Below, piece after piece: positions 1-7,200 of a stretch of DNA of 14,732 nt (positions within the stretch are counted from its first letter, which is position 1; each line of letters opens with the position of its first letter). The DNA comes from Gammaproteobacteria bacterium. GTDB taxonomy: Bacteria; Pseudomonadota; Gammaproteobacteria; Chromatiales; Chromatiaceae. The translations under genes were made by a program, and so were the position numbers. The notes beneath the pieces were generated by a model, which searched no databases, was not told the origin of the DNA, and saw only the letters and a program-made list of their open reading frames with translations. The stretch lies in NCBI GenBank assembly GCA_015231665.1, contig JADGBD010000001.1, forward strand, positions 16,438 through 31,169, written 5' to 3'.

Positions 1-774
1 CTGCAGGGAGCTGAACAGGACGATAGCCAGTTCGATGACGGGGACGATGACGCCAGCGTTGCTGAGACCCATGCTGATGTTGCTGAAACCCCAGGGGAAC
101 AGCCTGAGCTCACCCCCAGCCCAGTGGCACAGGCTGAAGCCATGCCAGCGCCGGCAGAAGCTGAGCCTGCGGCAGAGCCAGAATCAGATTCAGCCGAACA
201 GCCAGCAACGGAGCTGACTCCGCAAGCCGAGGCAGAGGTCGCTGAAACTGAATCCAAGGCTGAGCTCAAGGCCGACGACGAGGCGGAAGCAGAAGTCGAA
301 AGCGAAATCGCCACTGAAGCGCCCGAAGCGGCAGAGAAAAAGCCAGCACGGCCACGCAAGCGGGCGCCGGCGAAGAAAGCCGCCAAGGCCGATGATGAGG
401 ATACCGAAGCCAGTGACGCTGACGCCCAGCCGGAGCCCAGCGCCAAGCCAGAGGAACAGGCCAGCGAGCCGGCCTCTGATCCAGCCAAGCTTGAACCAGC
501 AAAGGCTAAACTGGCGGAAGATCAGCCCCTGTCTGCCAGCGCCGAGGCCACCAGTGCCGAAGTTGGCGGCACAGAAGCTGCCACCGAAAAACCGGCCAAG
601 CTCAGCCCAGGCCCGATCCGCCGCAACGTGCCCGAGGCAGAGTGGGTCCCCAGTGGCCCGATCAAGCTGACCCCGGCAGAAAAGAAAGCGGAAAAAGCAG
701 AAGCCGAGGCCAAAGCCAAGGCGGACGCGGCCAAGACAGAAGTAGACAGCACCGAAGATCCAAAGCAGGACTGA
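1..774 (+). CDS. C-terminal tail of an unidentified Ala/Glu/Lys-rich protein (5' end outside window)
   Basis: The frame is open from base 1 to the TGA at 772-774, so this is the last 257 codons of a longer gene; an internal ATG at 142 or GTG at 124 is unlikely to be the true start. The sequence is almost entirely Ala, Glu, Pro, Lys and Asp. It has no Cys, no hydrophobic segment and no recognisable fold. A basic patch near codons 115-130 (RPRKRAPAKKAAK) resembles histone-H1-like or RNA-binding tails. The last 60 residues are less repetitive (GPIRRNVPEAEWVPSGPIKL), then a Lys/Ala/Glu stretch predicted to be helical. Acidic/basic disordered tails of this sort occur on RNase E and on topoisomerase I or IF-2 extensions, but nothing here decides between these. 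It converges with parE 114 bases downstream. Coding is well supported by the long open frame and GC-rich third positions; the function is unknown. Confidence 0.7.
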   Translation: MQGAEQDDSQFDDGDDDASVAETHADVAETPGEQPELTPSPVAQAEAMPAPAEAEPAAEPESDSAEQPATELTPQAEAEVAETESKAELKADDEAEAEVESEIATEAPEAAEKKPARPRKRAPAKKAAKADDEDTEASDADAQPEPSAKPEEQASEPASDPAKLEPAKAKLAEDQPLSASAEATSAEVGGTEAATEKPAKLSPGPIRRNVPEAEWVPSGPIKLTPAEKKAEKAEAEAKAKADAAKTEVDSTEDPKQD

Positions 775-796
775 TCGAAAAGCAAATGGAGCCAAC

Positions 797-829
797 CTGG
801 GAGCGCGGGCAAGTCGCCCGCGCTCCCAG
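797..829. terminator. Perfect 14-bp hairpin between convergent genes
   Basis: Arms 797-810 (CTGGGAGCGCGGGC) and 816-829 are exact reverse complements around a 5-base loop (AAGTC). The hairpin begins 22 bases after the stop of the upstream plus-strand gene and lies between two convergent genes, where a bidirectional 3'-end structure is expected. No T-run directly follows on either strand, so it may instead be a REP-type palindrome that protects 3' ends rather than a classical intrinsic terminator. Confidence 0.6.
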
Positions 830-850
830 CCAGGCCCGCACTCTTAAAAC

Positions 851-885
851 CTAACCCCTAACGCTTAACCCCTACCTCTTAACCC
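851..885. repeat. 14-bp tandem repeat, about 2.5 copies, abutting the parE stop
   Basis: Units 851-864 (CTAACCCCTAACGC) and 865-878 (TTAACCCCTACCTC) are followed by a partial third copy, TTAACCC, at 879-885. The array ends 2 bases from the parE stop codon (888-890, minus strand). The TTAACCCC core resembles short intergenic repeats seen in other gammaproteobacterial genomes; that comparison is from memory. No coding capacity. Confidence 0.55.
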
Positions 886-887
886 TT

Positions 888-2774
888 TCAAACTTCCGCC
901 AGGTTCCCCTTCTCCTGCAGCCAGCTCTTGCGGTCGGCGGCACGTTTTTTCGCCAGCAGCATGTCCATCAACTGATGGGTGTCGTCGCCGTCGGTGATGG
1001 TCAGCTGCACCAGCCGGCGGGTGTCGGGGTGCATGGTGGTTTCGCGCAGCTGGATCGGGTTCATCTCGCCCAGGCCCTTGAAGCGCTGTATGCCCACCTT
1101 GCCCTTGATCTTTTCCGCCTCGATGCGATCCAGCAGACCCTGCTTTTCCGATTCGTCGAGGGCGTAGAACACCTGCTTGCCGACATCGATGCGAAACAGC
1201 GGCGGCATGGCGACGAACACATGGCCCTCCCGCACCAGAGCGGGAAAATGGCGCAGGAACAGGGCGCACAGCAGGGTGGCGATGTGGGCGCCGTCGGAGT
1301 CGGCATCAGCGAGGATGCAGACCTTGGCGTAGCGCAGGCCGCTGAGGTCCTCGCTGCCGGGGTCCACGCCTATGGCCACGGAGATGTCGTGCACCTCCTG
1401 GGAGGCCAGCACCTCCGCCGGGTCCACCTCCCAGGTGTTGAGGATCTTGCCGCGCAGGGGCATCACCGCCTGGAATATGCGATCCCGCGCCTGCTTGGCG
1501 GAGCCGCCGGCGGAGTCACCTTCCACCAGAAACAGCTCGCTGCGCTCGGGCTCGTCAGAGCTGCAGTCGGCCAGCTTGCCCGGCAGCTTGGGCCCCTGGG
1601 TGACCTTCTTGCGTGCTACCTTGCGCCCGGCGCGCAGGCGACTCTGGGCGGCACCTATGGCCAGCTCGGCGATCTGCTCGCCCACCTCGGTGTGCTGGTT
1701 GAGCCAGAGGCTGAAGCTGTCCTTGACCACCCCGGAGACGAAGGTGGCACACTCGCGGGAGGACAGGCGCTCCTTGGTCTGGCCGGCGAACTGGGGGTCG
1801 AGCAGCTTCACCGAGAGGATGTAGCTGACGTTGCTCCAGACATCCTCCGGCGCCAGCTTGACCCCCCGCGGCAGCAGGTTGCGGAACTCGCAGAACTCGC
1901 GCACCGCCTCGGTGACACCAGTGCGCAGGCCGTTGACATGGGTACCGCCCTGCACCGTGGGGATCAGGTTGACGTAGCTCTCGGTGACCGCCTCGCCGCC
2001 CTCCGGCAGCCAGACCAGGGCCCAATCGGCGGCCTCGCGCTCGCTTTCGACGGCGCCGATAAAGGGATCGACCGGCACCGTTTCCAGGCCCTTGAGGGCA
2101 TCCAGCAGATAGTCCTTGAGACCCTGCTGATAGCACCACTCGAAGGTCTCGTCGGTGTTTTCGTCGTAAAAGCGCACCTGCAGGCCGGGACAGAGCACCG
2201 CCTTGGCCCGCAGCACATGCAACAGCTGACGCACGGAGAACTTGGGGGAATCGAAGTACACCGGATTGGGCCAGAACCTCAGGGTGGTGCCGGTGTTCGC
2301 CCGACCGACCTTACCCACCTCCTCCAGCTCGGAGACCTTGTCGCCATCGGCAAAGGCCATGTTGTACTCGGCACCGCCGCGCTTGACCCAGACCTCCAGA
2401 TGCCTGGACAGGGCATTGACCACCGACACCCCGACCCCGTGCAGACCGCCGGAGAACCTGTAGCTGTCGTTGGAGAACTTGCCGCCGGCGTGGAGTCGGG
2501 TGAGGATCAGCTCGACCCCAGGTACGCCCTGCTCCGGGTGGATATCCACCGGCATGCCGCGGCCGTCATCGCTGACCATCAGCGAACCGTCCTTGAACAG
2601 CTTGACCTCGATCTGGCGGGCATGGCCGGCAATCGCCTCGTCCACGCTGTTGTCTATCACCTCCTGGGCGAGGTGATTGGGTCGGGTGGTGTCGGTGTAC
2701 ATCCCCGGGCGCTTGCGTACCGGGTCCAGACCGCTTAGGACCTCAATGGCTGAGGCGTCGTATTCCTTGCTCAT
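888..2774 (-). CDS. parE: DNA topoisomerase IV subunit B
   Basis: This is the ATPase subunit of topoisomerase IV, which pairs with ParC to decatenate replicated chromosomes. At 628 residues it has the usual ParE length. The GHKL ATPase domain shows VIDNSVDEAIAG with the Mg-binding Asn at residue 42, DDGRGMP at 69-75 and GGLHGVGVSVV at 109-119. The transducer domain carries the QTKERL loop with Lys334. The TOPRIM domain has EGDSAGG beginning at Glu418 and the acidic triad in ADADSDGAH (Asp490-Asp494). The Ser in DADSD and the short C-terminus favour ParE over GyrB, which normally has DADVD. It lies 28 bases downstream of the CNP1-like gene on the same strand and may be co-transcribed with it. 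The ribosome binding site is weak. parC is not in the window. Confidence 0.97.
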   Translation of the reverse strand: MSKEYDASAIEVLSGLDPVRKRPGMYTDTTRPNHLAQEVIDNSVDEAIAGHARQIEVKLFKDGSLMVSDDGRGMPVDIHPEQGVPGVELILTRLHAGGKFSNDSYRFSGGLHGVGVSVVNALSRHLEVWVKRGGAEYNMAFADGDKVSELEEVGKVGRANTGTTLRFWPNPVYFDSPKFSVRQLLHVLRAKAVLCPGLQVRFYDENTDETFEWCYQQGLKDYLLDALKGLETVPVDPFIGAVESEREAADWALVWLPEGGEAVTESYVNLIPTVQGGTHVNGLRTGVTEAVREFCEFRNLLPRGVKLAPEDVWSNVSYILSVKLLDPQFAGQTKERLSSRECATFVSGVVKDSFSLWLNQHTEVGEQIAELAIGAAQSRLRAGRKVARKKVTQGPKLPGKLADCSSDEPERSELFLVEGDSAGGSAKQARDRIFQAVMPLRGKILNTWEVDPAEVLASQEVHDISVAIGVDPGSEDLSGLRYAKVCILADADSDGAHIATLLCALFLRHFPALVREGHVFVAMPPLFRIDVGKQVFYALDESEKQGLLDRIEAEKIKGKVGIQRFKGLGEMNPIQLRETTMHPDTRRLVQLTITDGDDTHQLMDMLLAKKRAADRKSWLQEKGNLAEV

Positions 2775-2802
2775 GGCTGTCAGCTCTTAGATAAAAGGCA
2801 GC

Positions 2803-3390
2803 TTAGTAAAAAGCGCTGGGGCCGCTGCTGTCACGACCCGAGCCAGGGCCACTGGCGGCGTCGCGGATGCGGATGAGGATGTCAGGGACCTTGCGCGGCA
2901 AACCATAATCGCAGAACAGCTGATGCAGTTCGTGGCGAAAGCCGAGCCCGCGCACCGGCTTCACCGAGGCCCACTGGGGCTCCTTGACCTGGCGGTAGCC
3001 GGAGGCCGCGCGACTGCTGCCAAAGGCATAGTCCTTGTACTCGGCACCGGTGCACTTAATCCCTTCGTAGTGGGTATTCACCGCCCCCAGCTTGCTGCGC
3101 AGCAACAGCCAGTAGCGCACCACCTGATCCTTGCCCACATGCAGGGTCTCGGGATCGATAAAGACGCTGAATTCATCGCCAAGGCCGTCGATGGGCACCT
3201 CCAGCATCTGCCCCGGGTCCGGCAGCGGCGGAATCACCGCATTGTCCTCTTGCCAGGGCTTGCGCAGGCTTTCGTCGTAGTCGAACTCCTCCTCGCGGTT
3301 GTAGCGGTACTTGTCGTAGGGGTCCTCAAACGCCAGCAAGGGCGCGCAGAGGCTTGAGAACAAAAGCAACAGCAGCAGGGGTTTCGCCAT
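2803..3390 (-). CDS. CNP1-like family secreted protein
   Basis: A 195-residue protein with a clear Sec signal peptide: Lys3, a Leu-rich core at residues 5-14, and probable cleavage after the Ala in APLLA near residue 20. The mature part starts with an acidic, Tyr-rich segment (EDPYDKYRYNREEEFDYDE). It then has a compact domain with conserved-looking blocks VRYWLLLRSKLGAVN, GIKCTGAEYKDYAFG and LHQLFCDYGLP; the two mature Cys could form a disulfide. These blocks match my memory of the CNP1-like family (PF08750), whose function is unknown. ATG 3390 is preferred over the in-frame TTG at 3399 because it begins directly at the signal peptide. The C-terminus is Gly/Ser-rich and may be floppy. It precedes parE by 28 bases; a functional link is not evident. 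Confidence 0.8.
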   Translation of the reverse strand: MAKPLLLLLLFSSLCAPLLAFEDPYDKYRYNREEEFDYDESLRKPWQEDNAVIPPLPDPGQMLEVPIDGLGDEFSVFIDPETLHVGKDQVVRYWLLLRSKLGAVNTHYEGIKCTGAEYKDYAFGSSRAASGYRQVKEPQWASVKPVRGLGFRHELHQLFCDYGLPRKVPDILIRIRDAASGPGSGRDSSGPSAFY

Positions 3391-3530
3391 CTCAATCAAT
3401 CACAGCTAAAAAAGATTCGCGGAGTTTACACAAATGACCGCCCTGAGGCAGCCCGCTCTGGCCGTTGACCGCAAATCGCCCCTGAGTTAGGGTGCCCAAT
3501 CCCTTGCCTGCCCTTGCCTGGAGACGCCCC

Positions 3531-3764
3531 TTGGTCAAACAGAAAACCACCGCTGCCGATTTTGAAACCTCGCTGAAAGAGCTGGAACAGCTGGTAGTCA
3601 GCATGGAACAGGGAGAAATGAGCCTGGAAGACGCGCTCAAGGCCTTTGAGCGCGGAGTCGAGCTGACCCGCCACTGCCGCGACACCCTCAAACTGGCCGA
3701 GCAGCGGGTCTCCCTGCTGAGCCAGGAAAGCGGCCAGCTGGAAGCCTTCAAACATGACGCCTGA
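3531..3764 (+). CDS. xseB: Exodeoxyribonuclease VII small subunit
   Basis: The small subunit of exonuclease VII, which binds the XseA catalytic subunit and is needed for degradation of single-stranded DNA. The protein is a 77-residue helical hairpin with the family signature [30 protein letters not shown] helix, then [23 protein letters not shown] start it at TTG 3531 ([11 protein letters not shown]): a GGAG lies at 3520-3523, 7 bases upstream, and the length matches the family. The in-frame GTG at 3492 adds 13 unlike-family residues (Pro/Leu/Trp/Arg) and has no good Shine-Dalgarno. The stop overlaps ispA by 11 bases, so the two are translationally coupled. xseA is not in the window. Confidence 0.93.
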   Translation: MVKQKTTAADFETSLKELEQLVVSMEQGEMSLEDALKAFERGVELTRHCRDTLKLAEQRVSLLSQESGQLEAFKHDA

Positions 3765-4647
3765 AGCCTTCTCCCTGTTCGGTCGCGACTGCCGCCAGCG
3801 CGTCGAAGCCAGCCTGGAACGCCTGCTGCCGGCAGCCGATCACCTCCCCAGCAACCTCCATCAAGCCATGCGCTACGCCGCCCTGGCACCGGGCAAGCGG
3901 GTGCGCCCGTTGCTGGTCTATGCTACCGCCCGCGCCCTCGGCTGCCCTGCGGAGCGACTGGACGGCGTTGCCGCTGCGGTGGAGATGATCCACGCCTTTT
4001 CCCTGGTGCACGACGACCTGCCGGCGATGGACAACGACGACCTGCGCCGCGGTCGGCCCACCTGCCACAAGGCCTTCGATGAGGCCACCGCGATCCTCGC
4101 CGGCGATGCCCTGCAGACCCAGGCGTTTCAGATTCTCGCCCAGCACAACGGCGAAATTGATCCGGCACTGCGCCTGGAGATGATCGAACTGCTCGCCCTG
4201 GCCGCCGGCTCCCGCGGCATGGCCGGCGGTCAGGCCCTGGACATGGCGGCGGAGAACCAGGCGCTGGACCTGCCCCAGCTGGAGATTATCCACATCCACA
4301 AGACCGGCGCCCTGATCCGCGCCTCGGTCAACATGGCCTGCCTGGCCTGCGGCAGCGATGCCGAGCAGCGCAGGCAGCTGGACCATTACGCCAAATGCGT
4401 CGGCCTTGCCTTTCAGATTCGCGATGACATCCTTGATGTGGAAGGCGATACCGAGATTCTCGGCAAGACCCAGGGCAAGGACCTCTCCAGCAACAAGGCC
4501 ACCTACCCCGCCCTGCTCGGCCTCGACGGTGCCCGGGGCAAGGCCCAGGAACTCATCGACGAGGCTCTGCAGAGCCTTGCTGGCTTCGACGACCGCGCAG
4601 ACGGCCTCCGCGCCCTGGCTGGCTATATCTTGAAACGCAACAGTTAG
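3754..4647 (+). CDS. ispA: Farnesyl diphosphate synthase (geranyltranstransferase)
   Basis: A cytosolic all-trans prenyl synthase that condenses IPP with DMAPP and GPP to make FPP for quinone and undecaprenyl carriers. At 297 residues it is typical for IspA. The first Asp-rich motif DDLPAMD (Asp87, Asp88, Asp93) and the second, DDILD (Asp224-Asp228), are both intact. GKRVRPLL (residues 47-54) and [16 protein letters not shown] (238-252) are classic substrate-binding and Lys-containing blocks. ATG 3754 lies inside the end of xseB. In many gammaproteobacteria dxs follows immediately; here the stop codon runs straight into a palindromic repeat and folE2 is next. Confidence 0.96.
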   Translation: MTPEAFSLFGRDCRQRVEASLERLLPAADHLPSNLHQAMRYAALAPGKRVRPLLVYATARALGCPAERLDGVAAAVEMIHAFSLVHDDLPAMDNDDLRRGRPTCHKAFDEATAILAGDALQTQAFQILAQHNGEIDPALRLEMIELLALAAGSRGMAGGQALDMAAENQALDLPQLEIIHIHKTGALIRASVNMACLACGSDAEQRRQLDHYAKCVGLAFQIRDDILDVEGDTEILGKTQGKDLSSNKATYPALLGLDGARGKAQELIDEALQSLAGFDDRADGLRALAGYILKRNS

Positions 4648-4806
4648 CTGCCAGCCTTCAGCCGTCAGCTTTGGGGTGATTGATTAAAAGTCCGCAAATG
4701 AACGCGAATGCTGGCAACGCCAAGCCAAAAAACCATTTGTGTCCATTCGCGTTCATTTGCGGACCCCATCATCTAAAAGCTGACCGCTGGCGGCTGATAG
4801 CTGGCC
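4647..4806. repeat. Nested inverted repeat (long palindrome) between ispA and folE2
   Basis: The inner arms 4690-4710 and 4744-4764 are perfect 21-base reverse complements (starting GTCCGCAAATGAACGCG) around a 33-base loop. The outer arms, about 4647-4673 (AGCTGCCAGCC...GTCAGCTTT) and 4776-4806, are imperfect reverse complements with roughly 5-6 mismatches. The whole would fold into one long interrupted stem. It starts at the last base of the ispA stop. A 19-mer containing the inner arm recurs at 9210-9228. No transposase and no target-site duplication are visible. It looks like a MITE-like or REP/BIME-type element. Confidence 0.8.
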
Positions 4807-5031
4807 GCTCCAAGCATCAGACTTGTCAGGCGGCGGCCCAGCCGGGATAATCCCAGCCTTGTTTTTCCAATCAGCTTCTTCCAATCAGCGCCAGAATTCA
4901 CCGCCCATCCCGGGAGCAAGGCCGGCGCCCTGCCCCGGCTGACCAGCAAGCCCTCTTTACCCGGTTGATTTCGCGGTTTAGCGGGATTGCCCCAGAGTAA
5001 AATCGGTATCTGGCCGAAACTAGAGATTCGC
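4807..5031. other. Remaining intergenic DNA upstream of folE2, with an 11-bp direct repeat
   Basis: The sequence TTCCAATCAGC occurs at 4865-4875 and 4879-4889, a 14-base period. A minor palindrome GGGATAATCCC sits near 4845. I see no convincing sigma-70 pair, Zur-like box or riboswitch in this stretch. A TAAAAT at 4997-5002 could be a -10 element but has no good -35. No ORF here looks real. Confidence 0.35.
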
Positions 5032-5838
5032 ATGACTATTGCCGAAACCTGCTGCAGCATCGACGACGTCCAAAGTCGCAAGGACACCCGCGAGATCGCC
5101 ATCAACAAGGTGGGGATCAAGGACATCCGCCACCCCATCCGGGTCAAGGACCGCAGCCAGGGCGAACAGCACACCATCGCCCTGTTCAACATGTACGTGT
5201 TTTTGCCGCACAACTTCAAGGGCACCCACATGTCGCGTTTTGTTGAGATTCTCAACAATCACGAACGCGAAATTGGGGTTGAATCCTTCAAGGAGATGCT
5301 CGGCGAGATGACTGAACGGCTGGAGTCCGAGGCCGGGCACATCGAGATGAGCTTCCCCTACTTCATCAACAAGAAGGCACCCATTTCCGGGGTGGAAAGC
5401 CTGCTCGACTACCAGGTGACCCTGATCGGCGAGTTCCGCAACGGCGAGCCCTGCATGTCGATCAAGGTAGTGATCCCGGTCACCAGCCTCTGTCCTTGCT
5501 CCAAGTCCATCTCCGACCGCGGCGCCCACAACCAGCGCTCCCATGTCACCCTGACGGTGGAGGCCAACGACTTCATCTGGATCGAGGAATTGATCGAGCT
5601 GGTGGAGCAGGAAGCCTCCTGCGAGCTTTACGGTCTGCTCAAGCGGCCCGACGAGAAGTACGTCACCGAGCGCGCCTACGACAACCCCAAGTTCGTCGAA
5701 GACATGGTCCGCGATGTGGCCGGCCGCCTCAACGCCGATGAGCGCATCATCAAATATGTTGTGGAATCAGAAAACTTTGAATCCATCCACAACCACTCCG
5801 CCTACGCCCTGATCGAGCGCGACAAGCGCCTGGATTGA
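5032..5838 (+). CDS. folE2: GTP cyclohydrolase I type 2 (FolE2, GCYH-IB)
   Basis: Converts GTP to 7,8-dihydroneopterin triphosphate, the first step of folate (and pterin/queuosine-type) synthesis. It uses the metal-flexible enzyme unrelated in sequence to FolE. At 268 residues it matches the family length. The hallmark block [19 protein letters not shown] (residues 151-169) carries the metal-site Cys154/Cys156 region and His166. [32 protein letters not shown] (197-228) and [13 protein letters not shown] (248-258) are also typical; the pattern is intact. I start at ATG 5032 (MTIAETCC); upstream in-frame TTG 4987 gives an unlike-family extension. Folate and riboflavin synthesis (the minus-strand block) both begin from GTP. 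The stop is 20 bases from the convergent protease gene. Confidence 0.95.
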   Translation: MTIAETCCSIDDVQSRKDTREIAINKVGIKDIRHPIRVKDRSQGEQHTIALFNMYVFLPHNFKGTHMSRFVEILNNHEREIGVESFKEMLGEMTERLESEAGHIEMSFPYFINKKAPISGVESLLDYQVTLIGEFRNGEPCMSIKVVIPVTSLCPCSKSISDRGAHNQRSHVTLTVEANDFIWIEELIELVEQEASCELYGLLKRPDEKYVTERAYDNPKFVEDMVRDVAGRLNADERIIKYVVESENFESIHNHSAYALIERDKRLD

Positions 5839-5840
5839 GC

Positions 5841-5873
5841 AAAAACTGCGGCGACAAGCTAGCGCTTGCGCAG
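5841..5873 (-). terminator. Intrinsic terminator of the ribB-pgpA-protease block
   Basis: Read on the minus strand, CTGCG-CAAGC-(gcta)-GCTTG-(tcgc bulge)-CGCAG is followed immediately by TTTTT. Plus-strand positions are CTGCG 5846-5850, CAAGC 5855-5859, GCTTG 5864-5868, CGCAG 5869-5873, with the A-run at 5841-5845. The stem begins inside the last codons of the protease gene, so the stop codon is in the loop. This marks the 3' end of the minus-strand transcription unit. Confidence 0.75.
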
Positions 5874-6497
5874 CAGCATCAGGTTGTCCTGATGGCTGAC
5901 CTCCAGGCTGCTCAAAAAGCTCATCCCCAGCAGGGCCTGGGGTGGGCTGGAGCCCTCCACCACCACCCCGGCGACGTTGCGCAGCTCGATGCTGCCCACC
6001 GCCACCCGATCCAGGGTCAAGCCATAGCTCTTGACCACCCCTGAGGCGGTCTGCGCCAGCATCGGCTTGCCCTGGCGCAGATAATCCAGCCCCAGGCGTT
6101 TGGCCTCATCGGCGTTGATCGACACCCCAGTGGCACCTGTATCCACCAGAAAGCTGATCTGCTGGCCGTTGATCCGGCCAGCGGTGCGGAAGTGGCCGCT
6201 GCTGTCGCGGACGATGCGATGCTCCGGCCGCGCCGCCTGGGCATAGTTGCCACTGATGCGCGCCTGCGGGCTCAGGCTCAGCTGCTGGCCGGCCACCCTA
6301 ACCTCGGCCTGACGGCTGTTGGCGGAGATCAACTCGACCCCTTCCGGGCTGGTCTGGCCCTTGCGCAGCAAGCGCTGCTGGCCGTCGATTTCCAGCATCG
6401 CCTTGTCGCTGAACAAGGCCAGCACGCGAATCTGTGGTTCGGCCAGCACTGCCGAAGAGGCCAGGCCAAGGGTCAAAAGCAAAATTAGCTTATTCAT
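5859..6497 (-). CDS. Secreted retropepsin-like aspartic protease (single DTG)
   Basis: A 212-residue protein with a signal peptide (MNKLILLLTLGLASSAVLA, cleavage near residue 19). Residues 23-77 form a small beta-rich domain (RVLALFSDKAMLEIDG...LLRKGQTSPEGVELI) reminiscent of GspC/PilP-type modules. Residues 100-210 are a clan AA protease domain: SFLVDTGATGVSIN with catalytic Asp119-Thr-Gly, and the conserved hydrophobic-hydrophobic-Gly element ALLGMSFL (188-195). A single DTG means the active enzyme should be a homodimer, as in retroviral proteases. This matches the bacterial TIGR02281-type family as I recall it; the substrate is unknown. ATG 6497 overlaps the pgpA stop as ATGA, so translation is coupled to pgpA. 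It is the last gene before the terminator. Confidence 0.88.
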   Translation of the reverse strand: MNKLILLLTLGLASSAVLAEPQIRVLALFSDKAMLEIDGQQRLLRKGQTSPEGVELISANSRQAEVRVAGQQLSLSPQARISGNYAQAARPEHRIVRDSSGHFRTAGRINGQQISFLVDTGATGVSINADEAKRLGLDYLRQGKPMLAQTASGVVKSYGLTLDRVAVGSIELRNVAGVVVEGSSPPQALLGMSFLSSLEVSHQDNLMLLRKR

Positions 6498-6994
6498 AGG
6501 TGGACAAACCCCAGCAGCAGGAGAATAAGCCAAGCATAGACCCCAGCGAGCAGATCATCCAGCATGATCCCCAGCCCGCCCTGCACCTGCCGGTCGAGCC
6601 AACCGATGGGCCAGGGCTTGAGGATATCGAACAGGCGAAACAGGACAAATCCCAGCAGCAGGCTCTGCCAGCTGATCGGCACGGCGATGAAGGTAACGAA
6701 GAGGCCGACGAACTCATCCCAGACAATGCCGCCGTGGTCGTGCACCCCCAGGTCCCGGGAAGTGCGCTCGCAGAACCAGATGCCCAGGGCAAAGCTCAGC
6801 GCCAGCGCCAGCAGATAGCCGCTCAGGGGCAGCAGGCTCAGCAGCAACAGCAGCGGAATCGCCGCCAGGGTGCCGAAGGTGCCCGGTGCCTTGGGCGCCA
6901 GGCCGCTGCCGAAGCCAAAGGCGAGCAGATGCAGGGGGTTGCCCAGATCGGGCCGAGGCGCGGCGCCGGACTGACCAGGATTAGGTTGATCCAT
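6494..6994 (-). CDS. pgpA: Phosphatidylglycerophosphatase A
   Basis: Inner-membrane phosphatase that removes phosphate from phosphatidylglycerophosphate to give phosphatidylglycerol. At 166 residues it matches the family. Family blocks are FGFGSGLAPKAPGTFGTLAA near the N-terminus, GVHDHGGIVWDEFVGLFV in the middle and FRLFDILKPWPIGWLDRQ followed by GGLGIMLDDLLAG; the acidic residues of these blocks are the likely metal and phosphate site. Three to four hydrophobic segments are evident (residues 45-73, 94-120, 145-165). It normally overlaps or closely follows thiL, but here 206 bases with repeats separate them. The stop overlaps the protease start (ATGA). Confidence 0.95.
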   Translation of the reverse strand: MDQPNPGQSGAAPRPDLGNPLHLLAFGFGSGLAPKAPGTFGTLAAIPLLLLLSLLPLSGYLLALALSFALGIWFCERTSRDLGVHDHGGIVWDEFVGLFVTFIAVPISWQSLLLGFVLFRLFDILKPWPIGWLDRQVQGGLGIMLDDLLAGVYAWLILLLLGFVHL

Positions 6995-7006
6995 TAGCCG
7001 ATGAAC

Positions 7007-7034
7007 CGCAGATTATGCCGGTTGGCGCAGATTA
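7007..7034. repeat. CGCAGATTA direct repeat upstream of pgpA
   Basis: CGCAGATTA occurs at 7007-7015 and 7026-7034, a 19-base period, just upstream (minus strand) of the pgpA start at 6994. It resembles the GAACCGCAGATTA-type intergenic repeat seen in other genomes (from memory). An AT-rich stretch follows at 7036-7070 but I could not define a clear promoter in it. Confidence 0.45.
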
Positions 7035-7153
7035 AGTGTTTTATTTTCATTTGGTTACAATCAATTGGTTTCTTGCCAGCAACATCCTGAGCAAAATCTC
7101 AAAACGCAGGAGGCAGCATCGCAACGTCGCTCATGCGTAAAGAAAAATCAACC

Positions 7154-7195
7154 CTCTGCGTGCTCTGCGCTTCTCCGCGGTCTCCGCGTCCTCTC
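7154..7195. repeat. CTCTGCG-type repeat, copy 1 (3' of thiL)
   Basis: The 18 bases GCGTGCTCTGCGCTTCTC at 7158-7175 recur exactly at 8232-8249. The following CGCGTCCT (7185-7192) matches the GCGTCCT ending of the other copies. It ends 6 bases from the thiL stop (7201-7203, minus strand). On the thiL transcript it would read as GGACGCGGAG...GCAGAG. Confidence 0.7.
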
Positions 7196-7200
7196 TGGCA

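Noticed and set aside
851..885. TTAACCCC array as a telomere-like or CRISPR-type array
   Set aside because: Only about 2.5 short units, no spacers, and no chromosome end nearby; it is a simple intergenic tandem repeat.
975..2738. Long plus-strand open frame (587 codons) opposite parE
   Set aside because: It is the exact antisense of an unmistakable parE. Its translation is Gly/Leu/His-rich with no domain, the usual by-product of GC-rich codon use.
888..2774. gyrB rather than parE
   Set aside because: The DADSD TOPRIM motif and 628-residue length without a GyrB-type insertion fit ParE.
4647..4806. Insertion sequence remnant
   Set aside because: There is an inverted repeat but no transposase fragment and no evident target duplication, so I call it only a palindromic repeat.
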